Below are positions 18,917 to 28,013 of a stretch of 64,000 nucleotides of DNA, piece after piece (position 1 is the stretch's first letter; each line of letters begins with the position of its first letter). This DNA comes from Corynebacterium ammoniagenes DSM 20306 (GTDB lineage Bacteria; Actinomycetota; Actinomycetes; Mycobacteriales; Mycobacteriaceae): NCBI RefSeq assembly GCF_001941425.1, contig NZ_CP009244.1:1798001-1862000 (forward strand), in the 5' to 3' direction. The translations under genes were made by a program, and so were the position numbers. Below the pieces are notes generated by a model, which worked only from the letters and a program-made list of their open reading frames with translations, searched no databases and had not been told where the DNA came from.

Positions 18917-21900
18917 CTAGCTCTCCCTCTCTCGATAACTCATCAGCTGAGCCAATTGCTCTGGATCCAGTTCGGTGATCCAACCTTCGCCTTCGCCCAC
19001 CACGGCTCCGGCCAGCTGTGTCTTACCATCCAAAATATCTTGAATGGACTCTTCTAGCGTACCGGCCGTAATCATCTTATACACCTGTACGTTCTTGCTT
19101 TGGCCAATGCGGAATGCGCGGTCCGTTGCTTGGTTTTCCACAGCCGGGTTCCACCAGCGGTCCATGTGCACCACGATATTGGCAGCAGTCAGGTTTAAGC
19201 CAGTACCGCCCGCTTTCAGCGACAAGATCATCGCTGGTGGGCCATCGGCTGCCTGAAAATCGGTGACCATGTCATCGCGGCGGTTCTTAGTCACGCCACC
19301 ATGAAGGAACGGAATCTTCGCGCCGAGTTGAGCAGATAGGTAAGGCTGCAAAATATCGCCAAAAGCCTTGTACTGGGTAAAGATCAGCACTCGCTCATCG
19401 TGGGTGACCGCGGAATCGAGGATTTCCATCAGTTTTTCTACCTTGCCCGAGCGGTGCTTTCCCTTGGACGTGACCGGTGAACCATCGCCCAGATAGTGAG
19501 CGGGATGGTTACAGATCTGCTTAATGCGCGTAAGCGAAGACAGCACCAGTCCACGCAGGGCCATGCCTTTCGGCGCTGTTTCCATGCGCAACTGGATGTC
19601 ATCGACAAGCGCTTTGTACAACGCTGCCTGTTCGGAAGTCATGGTGACCGTCAAAATCTCTTCGGTCTTTTCGGGCAGGTCATCAATGATGGCTGAGTCT
19701 GTCTTCAACCGGCGCAAAATAAACGGTCCGGTGAGCTGACGCAGACGCTCGGCCACATCTTCGTCTTGGTATTTTTCAATAGCGGATGCAAAGTGATTGC
19801 GGAAAAACGACGCTGAGCCCAGCACCCCGGGGTTGCAGAAATCCAGAATGGAACGCATCTCGGATAGGCGGTTTTCCACCGGCGTACCCGTCAAGGCGAT
19901 GCGGTGTCGTGACGGCAGGCTACGCACAGCCTTCGATGAGCGTGTCGATGAATTCTTAATCGCCTGGGCCTCATCGAGCACCACGCGATCCCACTCCACC
20001 ATGCCCATGACTTTAAAATCGCGGCTGATGGTGCCATAGCTGGTCACGACGAGGGCGTATTTTTCCGCTTCTGTAATAAGGTCCTTATCGGTGAGGCGGT
20101 TAGCGCCGTGGTGGACCATGACCTTAAGATCTGGCACAAATTTATGCGCTTCACGCGCCCAGTTGCCGACCACAGAAGTCGGTGCAACAACCAATGTCGG
20201 GCCGTGAGCCTCACCGCGGTCTTTTTCCACAGCGAGCAAGGCAAGCAGCTGAAGAGTTTTGCCCAGGCCCATGTCATCGGCAAGCACTGCGCCGACGTTA
20301 TTAGACGACATCCAATACAACCAGTCCACACCACGGCGCTGGTACTCACGCAACTCTGCATGGACAGAATCTGGAATCTCTACCCTCGCAGGCGCCGGGG
20401 TTTCCATGCCTCCCAACATCGAGGCATGCCACTGGGAGCCAGTAAATTCAATGGGCTCTTTGGCCATAGCTTCCAAGGCCAATTCACGCAGCTCGGACAT
20501 CGTCGCCACGCCGAAGTCCGTATCGTCTTCTTCGAGTTGGCTATTGAATTCTTCTAACTTGCGCTCAACCTCGGCAACTTTGTCCTGCCAGCCTGGTTCT
20601 TCCAATAGGCGCATGCGTTCCGCTTCGCGTGCTAGCGCATCCAATTCCTTGCGCAAATGCGCCTTGGAATTCGACGCTAACTGCTCCATGTACTCGGTAA
20701 TCTTGCCCAGTGCCGAGCGATCGGCCATCACCCACTCGCCTCGCAAGCGAATCAGACCGGTTTTGGAACTGACCAGTTGCTGCATTTCTTCCTCGGTCAG
20801 CTCCATATCGCCGACCGAAAGCTTCCAGTCATATTCGACCAGCTGGTCCATGCCGAGCTTCTTTTGCAGCGGTGAATCCCCGCTCAGTTCCTTGGTGACC
20901 AACTTGGCAGATGCCGCCATCTGCGTCCATGCCTTGGGCAGCATGACGGTATATCCAGCGCCTTTGAGTGCCGTGGCATCAGTGCTGACGAATTCCACTA
21001 ACGCCGTGGTATCCAGGTAGACATCCCAGTCCCCCGCGCCTTCGTCAAAATAGGCTGGCGTGCGGGAGTTGTTCGGGTCCAGACGCGGACTGATGCTAAT
21101 CGCGCGGCGACGTGATTCTTTCAGCTTTTCCATGCTGCTGCGATCGATGCGCCCTTCTTTAATCGGACGCGGTGAATCAGCCCCGGAGCGCACGCAAACT
21201 CGCACTGGCCATAGCGCACTGTCTTCTGATTTCGGCGCTGATGGTGAATCATCAATTTCTGATTCAGTCTCAAAGGGTTCTTCGACAATGAACACCATGC
21301 CGAGATCAACGGCGTTAATCGAGTCTTTCCACTCGTTGAGCCCACGCAAAAGCTGTGCCCGGCCGCGAGCAATCGGCGTTGTTTGCAACAAGGACTTTGC
21401 GAACTCATGCCAGGGATACGGCCGCGGTTGCTGCATGAGATCCGCCAGCTGGGTATACACAATCCAGTGGGTTAGGTCATCGGCTAAATCCTCAGACAAG
21501 GAACGATTATTAATCGTCAAAATTCCAGGCGCAGCAGCGATCATCTCCGCCAACCATCCGCGCTCACCCAAGCCATTGGCCAGCTGCCACATTGGATACC
21601 ACTCGCCGGCCTGGTAGCTCAGACGAATGGTGACGCGTCCGGCGCGGGCAAAGCGAGTCAGTCCGCGATAAGCGCGAATAATCCACAAAAGGTCAGGAGC
21701 GATGGCCGCGCGTTGTTCAGCGGGGACGGTTGCGCGCTGGCCTTCATCATCAAGATATGCCAATTGCGATAACGCAAGCACGGCATCGGCAGGGCCAAAT
21801 CGTGCCATGGGAGCCATCAGCTCTACATTTTTACCTTTCGGAGTGCGTAAGTACACACGTGATCGAGTCCGAAAGGACTTCTTCTCCAGCAGCTTGTCGA

Positions 21901-22027
21901 TGCTCGCGGGAAAAGTTCCTTCCGGCACTGCCTGAGGGGTCACAATTTTGTGCCCTTCTACCTGTTCAATCCATAAACTCAAGCCCGAAACGGGCAGCCA
22001 GAGTCCATGAATAAGGTAAGAAGCCAT
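18917..22027 (-). CDS. SNF2-family DEAD/H helicase-like ATPase
   Basis: A 1036-aa SNF2/Rad54-like DNA translocase. An actinobacterial SNF2 N-terminal region (~1-560) precedes the motor. Motor motifs: I DDMGLGKTLQ (near 584), Ia VVAPTSVVGNW, II LDEAQAIKN, III LTGTPVENRL, then the C-terminal lobe with FTQYKAFGD, GTGLNLTAANIVV and VI ATDRAFRIGQ. The ATG at 22027 has a TATACT box ending exactly 7 nt upstream, so the mRNA is predicted leaderless. It is the first gene of the SNF2-SWIM-SbcD-SbcC series. Confidence 0.92.
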   Translation of the reverse strand: MASYLIHGLWLPVSGLSLWIEQVEGHKIVTPQAVPEGTFPASIDKLLEKKSFRTRSRVYLRTPKGKNVELMAPMARFGPADAVLALSQLAYLDDEGQRATVPAEQRAAIAPDLLWIIRAYRGLTRFARAGRVTIRLSYQAGEWYPMWQLANGLGERGWLAEMIAAAPGILTINNRSLSEDLADDLTHWIVYTQLADLMQQPRPYPWHEFAKSLLQTTPIARGRAQLLRGLNEWKDSINAVDLGMVFIVEEPFETESEIDDSPSAPKSEDSALWPVRVCVRSGADSPRPIKEGRIDRSSMEKLKESRRRAISISPRLDPNNSRTPAYFDEGAGDWDVYLDTTALVEFVSTDATALKGAGYTVMLPKAWTQMAASAKLVTKELSGDSPLQKKLGMDQLVEYDWKLSVGDMELTEEEMQQLVSSKTGLIRLRGEWVMADRSALGKITEYMEQLASNSKAHLRKELDALAREAERMRLLEEPGWQDKVAEVERKLEEFNSQLEEDDTDFGVATMSELRELALEAMAKEPIEFTGSQWHASMLGGMETPAPARVEIPDSVHAELREYQRRGVDWLYWMSSNNVGAVLADDMGLGKTLQLLALLAVEKDRGEAHGPTLVVAPTSVVGNWAREAHKFVPDLKVMVHHGANRLTDKDLITEAEKYALVVTSYGTISRDFKVMGMVEWDRVVLDEAQAIKNSSTRSSKAVRSLPSRHRIALTGTPVENRLSEMRSILDFCNPGVLGSASFFRNHFASAIEKYQDEDVAERLRQLTGPFILRRLKTDSAIIDDLPEKTEEILTVTMTSEQAALYKALVDDIQLRMETAPKGMALRGLVLSSLTRIKQICNHPAHYLGDGSPVTSKGKHRSGKVEKLMEILDSAVTHDERVLIFTQYKAFGDILQPYLSAQLGAKIPFLHGGVTKNRRDDMVTDFQAADGPPAMILSLKAGGTGLNLTAANIVVHMDRWWNPAVENQATDRAFRIGQSKNVQVYKMITAGTLEESIQDILDGKTQLAGAVVGEGEGWITELDPEQLAQLMSYRERES

Positions 22028-22460
22028 AACCGCCAGTATAGAGCAGGATGGCTAATCGCTCAGCCTTGGATTCTTGATGGGTTAACCTGCTGCGCCATTC
22101 TCGCCTGCCAACACGGCTTTAGCTGTAATGCCGCTGGACATTAGGTGGGGTAATTCACTGTCGATATTTTTTGTGGAATATTTGTGATAATCCCCGTTCA
22201 CAGGCAATCGTTACACTTCTGTTATAACCCCAGTAAGTCCCATCGTTATATGATTACTTAACTGAAATTCAGCTGTGTATAGCCAATCGCAAAGTTGGGT
22301 AGACCACTTTCCCTCGTTAAAGTTGCCCTGTTCCGCAAAGCGCTGCCTGCCACCCAAGCAGGCGACGTAGCGCTGCTTGGTTGTTCATGACCAGCGGATT
22401 TAATTCAATTACATCAATTATGACTTAACCCAATATTTCTATAGGTCTAAGGAGACCATT
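22028..22460. other. 433-bp divergent intergenic region (SNF2 gene / putP)
   Basis: No gene seen. On the minus side it holds the SNF2 promoter (TATACT at 22035-22040). On the putP side a nested inverted repeat is visible at 22339-22376: AGCGCT flanks GCCTGC-CACCCAA-GCAGGC. It could fold in a putP leader if transcription starts upstream, for example near TATAAC at about 22222. The putP ribosome site AAGGAGA lies at about 22448. Confidence 0.5.
22035..22040 (-). promoter_or_regulatory. -10 box of the SNF2 gene, leaderless start
   Basis: TATACT on the minus strand ends 7 nt before the ATG (22027), the distance expected if transcription begins at the start codon. There is no Shine-Dalgarno. Confidence 0.6.
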
Positions 22461-24017
22461 ATGGATCAATCAACGTGGTACGTGATTGCCATTGTGATAT
22501 ACCTCGGCGTCATGCTGGCGATCGGCTATTGGAGCTATCGCCGCACGACCGAGTATGACGATTATGTCCTCGGTGGCCGCGACCTACACCCGTTCGTCGC
22601 AGCGTTATCAGCCGGTGCTTCTGATATGTCCGGTTGGTTGCTCATGGGCCTACCCGGTGCGCTCTTCCTGACCGGCATGTCCGAGCTGTGGATTGCCATC
22701 GGTCTGCTGCTCGGCGCCTGGGCAAACTGGAAGTGGGTCGCTCCCCGCTTGCGCTCTTACTCTGAGGTTGCCGGTAACTCGATTACGGTTCCATCGTTTT
22801 TCGAAAACCGTCTGCGCGATAAATCCCGTACGCTGCGAATTTTGGCAGCGCTCATCATTATCTTCTTCTTCACCTTCTATGTCTCTTCCGGCATGGTTGC
22901 TGGTGGACGCTACTTCGAGTCCACCTTCGAAGGCGACTACATGACGGGCTTAATCATCGTCTCTGTCGTCACCGTTATCTACACCTTTATCGGTGGCTTC
23001 CTTGCAGTGTCCTACACCGACGTGGTGCAGGGCTTGATGATGTTCGCGGCACTGTTGATCGTTCCGATCATGGCGCTGATTGCATTGGATAACCCTGCGG
23101 AGATCTTCTCCTTCGCTTCTGAAAATCCGTACGGCACCGCCGGTATTGAAAACCCTGAGTACTTCAATATGGTCGCGGGCGTCTCCGCTACCGTGATCAT
23201 CGGTAACTTGGCTTGGTTCTTCGGCTACTTTGGTCAGCCGCACATCATCGTTCGCTTCATGGCGATGCGTAAGCCTTCCGATGCTAAGGCTGGCCGTTTC
23301 TACGGCATCTCCTGGATGTTCTTGTCCATTACGGGTGCTGTCTTTGTTGCCATCGTCGGTACGGTCTTCTTCTCTCAGAATGATTATGCGATTACCGACC
23401 AAGACTCCTACGAGACTATCTTCTTGGACATGGCTCAGGTGCTTTTCCACCCACTGATTGCTGGTTTGGTTCTCACCGCTGTTCTGGCAGCAATTATGTC
23501 GACCATGTCTTCGCAGCTGCTGATCGTCTCCTCCTCACTCATTGAGGACCTGTGGAAGATGATTACCAAGAAGAACTTGCCGGAAAAGACTCTGATCAAT
23601 CTCTCCCGTGGTGCGGTGTTGGTCATCGCGTTACTCGCCGCTGTACTGGCCATTAACCCATCTGATTCCATTTTGGGTCTGGTCGGCTTTGCCTGGGCCG
23701 GCTTCGGTTCCGCATTCGGCCCACTGGTCCTACTCTCGCTGTACTGGAAGCGTCTCAACGCGACCGGCGCTATCGCGGGTATGGTCACCGGTGCCGTAGT
23801 GTCCATGGCCTGGGGCATGATTCCTGCAACCTCGGACATCATCTACGAGATGGTTCCAGGATTCTTCTCCCACCTGATTGTCACTATCGTTGTCTCCTTG
23901 ATGACCAAGGCCCCATCCGCAGAAGTCCAGGAAGAATTCGACCGCGCCGCCAAGCTGGCAAGTATTGCAGCTCAGGACGAGGACGTCGACTTCGAAGAAG
24001 CAGCAGAAAAGCTTTAA
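22461..24017 (+). CDS. putP: Sodium/proline symporter
   Basis: Na+-coupled proline uptake across the cytoplasmic membrane (SSS family). The 518-aa protein has about 13 membrane spans, the early family motif GASDMSGWLLMGLPGALF (near residues 53-70), and RFMAMRKPSDAKAGRFYG in the mid loop. The cytoplasmic C-terminal tail is acidic. The ATG is preceded by AAGGAGACC. Monocistronic, ending at a hairpin terminator; no proline dehydrogenase is adjacent. Proline as the substrate is from family resemblance. Confidence 0.92.
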   Translation: MDQSTWYVIAIVIYLGVMLAIGYWSYRRTTEYDDYVLGGRDLHPFVAALSAGASDMSGWLLMGLPGALFLTGMSELWIAIGLLLGAWANWKWVAPRLRSYSEVAGNSITVPSFFENRLRDKSRTLRILAALIIIFFFTFYVSSGMVAGGRYFESTFEGDYMTGLIIVSVVTVIYTFIGGFLAVSYTDVVQGLMMFAALLIVPIMALIALDNPAEIFSFASENPYGTAGIENPEYFNMVAGVSATVIIGNLAWFFGYFGQPHIIVRFMAMRKPSDAKAGRFYGISWMFLSITGAVFVAIVGTVFFSQNDYAITDQDSYETIFLDMAQVLFHPLIAGLVLTAVLAAIMSTMSSQLLIVSSSLIEDLWKMITKKNLPEKTLINLSRGAVLVIALLAAVLAINPSDSILGLVGFAWAGFGSAFGPLVLLSLYWKRLNATGAIAGMVTGAVVSMAWGMIPATSDIIYEMVPGFFSHLIVTIVVSLMTKAPSAEVQEEFDRAAKLASIAAQDEDVDFEEAAEKL

Positions 24018-24040
24018 TATCTAACACACTCCCGCTTTAC

Positions 24041-24086
24041 AGAAGCCTCCCACGCGCACCATCAGTGTGCGGGGAGGCTTCTTTCC
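24041..24086 (+). terminator. Terminator of putP
   Basis: AGAAGCCTCCC (24041-24051) pairs with GGGAGGCTTCT (24072-24082), with further pairing inside (CGCGCAC/GTGTGCG), then TTTCC. Confidence 0.85.
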
Positions 24087-24127
24087 TGTCTAGGAACTTC
24101 TGCTTCGAGCACAAGGTCTAAGACGAT

Positions 24128-24892
24128 ATGGAAGAAACCTGGCCATATCACGTCACCGTATTTACTTCGCCTGAAAGCCGTGCTCGGCGCATCACCACAT
24201 CGCAGACTCCTCATACCTTTGAGGATGCTGCGGAGCTAGCTCGCAAGGCACGACTCGTCGCGCGGATCCGGACAGTCTTTATAATTTTGCTGTGTCTTGC
24301 CACTGCTGCCTATGGGCTGATGTTGGTACTCCCCCGCTTGAATCCTTATTCCCAGCAAGGTTTGCCGCGTCTGTCCGCATCACTTCACGAGATTGAAACC
24401 ATTCCTATGCGGCAGAAGATTATCGGGTACGAACGCACCGCTTTTGGCGCCAGCTGGGACAATTCTCCCGGAACAAGCTGTGATACCCGCGATGTCGTCA
24501 TGGCTGGTCAAACCCCCTCTGCCCCAAACTGCGATGCACAAGGCTCGGAGCTTTTCGATCCCTACAGCCAAGAATTAATATCCACTGATGCCATCGAGGT
24601 GGACCATATTTTCCCTTTATCCGCCGCATGGGACCACGGTGCATATCAGTGGGATGATGCCACGCGCCAACAATTCGCTAATGACCCGCTTAATCTGGTG
24701 GCGACTTCACGAGAATTGAATCAATCGAAATCAGACAGTCTGCCCGAAGAATGGCTCCCGCCGCACCCGCGCGCGACGTGTTGGTACTCCGAGCGGGTTG
24801 CTGCAGTGGCAGCTGCCTACCGCTTATCGCTGTCAGAAAATTCGGTTCAAGTCATGAAAAAGCAGTGCCAGTTCGGCAATCTATTACGCTGA
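24128..24892 (+). CDS. Membrane-anchored HNH-type nuclease (DUF1524-like)
   Basis: A 254-aa protein with a cytoplasmic N-terminus, one membrane span (about 48-68, RTVFIILLCLATAAYGLMLVL) and a C-terminal domain that should lie outside the membrane. The HNH/DUF1524 core is visible as EVDHIFPLSAAWDHG (157-171) and NDPLNLVATSRELNQSKSD (185-203), the His and Asn metal and catalytic positions. Four cysteines (118, 135, 218, 247), all beyond the span, could form disulfides. Possible roles are extracellular DNA use or defence; none is shown by context. Confidence 0.75.
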   Translation: MEETWPYHVTVFTSPESRARRITTSQTPHTFEDAAELARKARLVARIRTVFIILLCLATAAYGLMLVLPRLNPYSQQGLPRLSASLHEIETIPMRQKIIGYERTAFGASWDNSPGTSCDTRDVVMAGQTPSAPNCDAQGSELFDPYSQELISTDAIEVDHIFPLSAAWDHGAYQWDDATRQQFANDPLNLVATSRELNQSKSDSLPEEWLPPHPRATCWYSERVAAVAAAYRLSLSENSVQVMKKQCQFGNLLR

Positions 24893-24966
24893 TGACTAGG
24901 CTGTTTAATTGAACGCGGCCAAAATGGGCGGCGTACAAAACATAGAAAGGCAGCGAAGTTCTCCCC

Positions 24967-25413
24967 ATGACTTCACTACTTATCGCACTCCACGTCTTGG
25001 CTGCGGTCCTGCTGATGGGCCCAGTAATGATTACTGTGTCCACCTATCAGGGCCAAATGATGAAGGCAAAAGATGGTGACGCCAAGGCACTTGGTGCAGC
25101 CACCACCTTGCACCGTTTGACCTCACAGTACGGTCCTCTATCGGTAATCGTACCGATTCTTGGTCTGGCACTGTTCTTGACCAATATGAGCGTCTTTGGC
25201 ACTCAGGGCCGTTTCCACGTTTCCATCCTGTTGTCCGTCATCGCTTGGGTCATCCTCGTCGCGTTGATTATCCCGCGTCAAAAGAAGAGCCTTGCTGCTC
25301 TCGAAAGCGGCGATAGCTCGGTCGATTTTGCAGATCACAAGAAGAAGCTGTCCATGTTTGGCGGAATCTTCAACTTGCTGTGGGTCGTCACCGCTATTTT
25401 GATGTTCCTCTAA
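24967..25413 (+). CDS. Small integral membrane protein, 148 aa (DUF2269-like)
   Basis: Starts MTSLLIALHVLAAVLLMGPVMITVSTY and has about four hydrophobic segments (near 2-24, 53-75, 78-98 and 128-147) joined by short charged loops, the last one basic and acidic (IPRQKKSLAALESGDSSVDFADHKKK). The pattern suggests a predicted integral membrane DUF2269-type protein. Function unknown. Followed by its own terminator. Confidence 0.7.
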   Translation: MTSLLIALHVLAAVLLMGPVMITVSTYQGQMMKAKDGDAKALGAATTLHRLTSQYGPLSVIVPILGLALFLTNMSVFGTQGRFHVSILLSVIAWVILVALIIPRQKKSLAALESGDSSVDFADHKKKLSMFGGIFNLLWVVTAILMFL

Positions 25414-25431
25414 CACAGTCATCCGCTAATT

Positions 25432-25467
25432 AGCTCCCCCAGCATCATGTGCTGCGAGGAGCTTTTC
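25432..25467 (+). terminator. Terminator after the 148-aa membrane protein
   Basis: AGCTCC..CAGCA pairs with TGCTG..GGAGCT (25432-25463), followed by TTTCT. Confidence 0.75.
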
Positions 25468-25559
25468 TGATCCCGTACTCCTACCCTACGGCGCCTTACA
25501 TATAGGGGCGTTTAGCGTCGGTTGGATTCAAGTTGAAAGGATTCTCAAGGTCTTGGAGA

Positions 25560-25601
25560 TACAACAAAGCCTCCAACCTGGTTACACAAGTTGGAGGCTT
25601 T
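25560..25601 (-). terminator. Terminator of the DEAD-box helicase gene
   Basis: A perfect 12-bp stem AAAGCCTCCAAC (25566-25577) / GTTGGAGGCTTT (25590-25601). On the minus strand it runs into TTTGTTGT. Confidence 0.8.
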
Positions 25602-25632
25602 GGGGTTTAGCTCAAGTAGCTACAAGCGAGAC

Positions 25633-27609
25633 TTAGTCGCGCCAGCGTCCACGGCCACCACGGTCGCGGTCGCCACGACCACTGCGGTCACGGTCGCCAC
25701 CGCGGAAGTCACGGCCTCCACGGCCACCGCGTCCACCACGATCTTCGGAATAGCGTGGTGGTCGACCAGTATCCTTCTTGATATTGATCAACTGACCGGA
25801 GATGCGGGTATCGCGCAAGCGATCCAAGACGGAAGGATCCATCGTCTTCGGCAGGTCCACCAAAGTGTGTCCGACAGCAATAGTGATGCGGCCGAAGTCC
25901 TTTGCAGACAATCCACCCTCATTGGCGATTGCGCCAACAATGGCACCTGGGCGGACATTTTGACGCTTACCAACGTCCAAGCGGTAAGTATCAAAGTCAC
26001 CATCGTTGCGGCGCTCATGGCGTCCACCACGATCATCACGGTCACGACGGCCACGGTCACGTCCGCGTCCACCACGATCATCACGCTCGAAGCGGTCGCG
26101 CTCACGACGGTCACGCTTAGGAGCCGGCATGTCCTTGACTAGGAAGTCAGAGCCACCCTGCAGCTTGACAGCCAACGCTGCTGCGATGTCGTCCATCGCA
26201 ACGTTGTTGTTCTCAGAGTACTTACGTACCAAGCCACGGAAGAGTTCCATTTGGCCGTCGCCGAGAACCTCGGTGATCTGAGAAGCGAAGTTTTCCTTGC
26301 GCTTTGCGTTGACTTCGTCAACGGTAGGCAGTTCCATCTCTTCCAAACGCGCATTGGTAACGCGTTCGATAGAGCGCAGCATGCGGCGCTCGCGAGGAGT
26401 AACGAACAAGATTGCTTCGCCGGTACGTCCAGCACGACCGGTACGGCCGATGCGGTGGACATACGACTCGGTGTCGTTTGGAATGTCGAAGTTAACCACG
26501 TGAGTGATGCGGTCGACGTCCAAACCACGAGCTGCCACGTCAGTAGCAACCAAGATGTCTAAGCGGCCATCTTTGAGCTGGTCAACAGTGCGCTCACGCT
26601 GGTTCTGCGCGATGTCGCCGTTGATGGCGGCAGCGTTATAACCTGCATCGCGCAGCTTTTCTGCAACTTCTTCGGTCTCATGCTTGGTGCGGCAGAACAC
26701 GATCATTGCGTCGTAATCTGTTACTTCCAAGATGCGAGTAAAGGCATCCAGCTTTGCACGGTGTGCGGTCAACAAGAAGCGCTGCTTAATGTTGTCATTC
26801 GTGCGCTGCTCAGACTTGACGGTCACCTCTGCAGGTGAGTTCAAGTACTTCTTGGACAGGCGACGAATACTGTTTGGCATGGTTGCCGAGAACAGTGCGA
26901 CCTGCTTTTCTTCCGGAGTGTCAGCGAGGATTCGCTCAACATCTTCCTGGAAGCCCATGTTCAACATTTCATCTGCTTCGTCGAGTACCAGGAAACGCAG
27001 CTGGGAAATATCCAGAGAACCCTTTTCCAAGTGGTCAATCACACGACCGGGAGTACCCACGATGATTTGTGCGCCACGGCGCAGACCAGACAGCTGAATG
27101 CCATAGGCCTGCCCACCATAAATTGGCAGCACTTCAATGCGTCCCAAGTGATCTGCAAATGACTGGAAAGAATCTGCGACCTGCAGCGCGAGCTCACGAG
27201 TTGGAGCCAGCACCAATGCCTGCGGATGGCGGGCATTGACATCAATCTGCGACAAGACTGGCAGCGCGAAAGCTGCGGTCTTACCGGTACCAGTTTGTGC
27301 GAGGCCGACAACGTCGCGGCCTTCCATCAAAATTGGGATGGTTTGGGCTTGAATTGGGGAAGGGGTTGTGTAACCAACCTTGGCTACGGCATCCTGAACT
27401 TTGTCTGGAAGGCCTAAATTGCCGAACCCCTGGGGATTATCGTTGGCTGAGTTCTTATCCTCAGCGCCGGTGTCCTCAGAAGTATCCGCAGCCCCGGTGA
27501 CCTGTGCAGTAGCTACTGCGTCACCTTGCGTTTTATCCTGAGATTCCGACTGGTTAAAGTTATCTTCCGGCTCCATTTCGCCGCCGGTGGCGTTATCGGT
27601 AATGCTCAT
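25633..27609 (-). CDS. deaD: DEAD-box ATP-dependent RNA helicase
   Basis: A 658-aa RNA helicase of the DeaD/CsdA type, expected in ribosome assembly and mRNA turnover. An acidic N-terminal extension (~1-60) precedes the Q motif (GFGNLGL...PIQAQT, 61-90). Walker A is AQTGTGKT (104-111), then LDEADEM (about 208), SATMP and HRIGRTGR. The C-terminal part has basic Arg/Gly/Asp-rich repeats (~500-545 and ~615-658, RGG-like) around a DbpA-type RNA-binding domain (LDVGKRQNVRPGAIVGAI...). Start codon at 27609 with only a weak GGGCGAGAA ribosome site. Confidence 0.93.
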   Translation of the reverse strand: MSITDNATGGEMEPEDNFNQSESQDKTQGDAVATAQVTGAADTSEDTGAEDKNSANDNPQGFGNLGLPDKVQDAVAKVGYTTPSPIQAQTIPILMEGRDVVGLAQTGTGKTAAFALPVLSQIDVNARHPQALVLAPTRELALQVADSFQSFADHLGRIEVLPIYGGQAYGIQLSGLRRGAQIIVGTPGRVIDHLEKGSLDISQLRFLVLDEADEMLNMGFQEDVERILADTPEEKQVALFSATMPNSIRRLSKKYLNSPAEVTVKSEQRTNDNIKQRFLLTAHRAKLDAFTRILEVTDYDAMIVFCRTKHETEEVAEKLRDAGYNAAAINGDIAQNQRERTVDQLKDGRLDILVATDVAARGLDVDRITHVVNFDIPNDTESYVHRIGRTGRAGRTGEAILFVTPRERRMLRSIERVTNARLEEMELPTVDEVNAKRKENFASQITEVLGDGQMELFRGLVRKYSENNNVAMDDIAAALAVKLQGGSDFLVKDMPAPKRDRRERDRFERDDRGGRGRDRGRRDRDDRGGRHERRNDGDFDTYRLDVGKRQNVRPGAIVGAIANEGGLSAKDFGRITIAVGHTLVDLPKTMDPSVLDRLRDTRISGQLINIKKDTGRPPRYSEDRGGRGGRGGRDFRGGDRDRSGRGDRDRGGRGRWRD

Positions 27610-28013
27610 TTCTCGCCCAACATTACGCTAGGTGCGAGGGAATTACTATTAATAAAGACAGAAAATAGGCAATGGTGTCGGTAAACACACCACTACGCTT
27701 TCGCCCGCTCCCTCACCTTAGCCAAGCCTCTTTTACAAAGTCTGGCTCTTAAAAGCGCATTTCATTGCATGTAAAACAACATGAAGAAGTTCTAATAATC
27801 AACTCATCGCTATTTCACCATGGTCTTTCATACTTAGAAGTGTTCCACCAACACACGGTATTGAAAAGGAGTCTTTAGCTGGTTATTTCCGGAAAGTATC
27901 CATTCTCATTTTGCGAATACACACATCCACCAGCGCTATTTCTTGTAGCGGCACCCTAAGTAGTTCAAACATGCTACTTTTTGAGCCAGAACTTTTGAAA
28001 GAAGGTTTTTACC
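27610..28013. other. 404-bp divergent intergenic region (deaD / Asp-Trp tail protein)
   Basis: I see no gene. It must contain the deaD promoter and leader (minus) and the promoter of the 28014 gene (plus). A CATGT-AAAACA-ACATG inverted repeat lies at 27768-27783 and an isolated AAAAGGAG at about 27866 has no good start after it. No promoter pair stands out clearly. Confidence 0.4.

Noticed and set aside
22175..22205. TGTGATAATCCCCGTTCACA as a GlxR/CRP site before putP
   Set aside because: The half-sites TGTGA and TCACA are 10 bp apart instead of the required 6.
25591..26142. 183-aa Thr/Val-rich plus-strand ORF
   Set aside because: Antisense shadow of the Arg/Gly/Asp-rich repeats of deaD.
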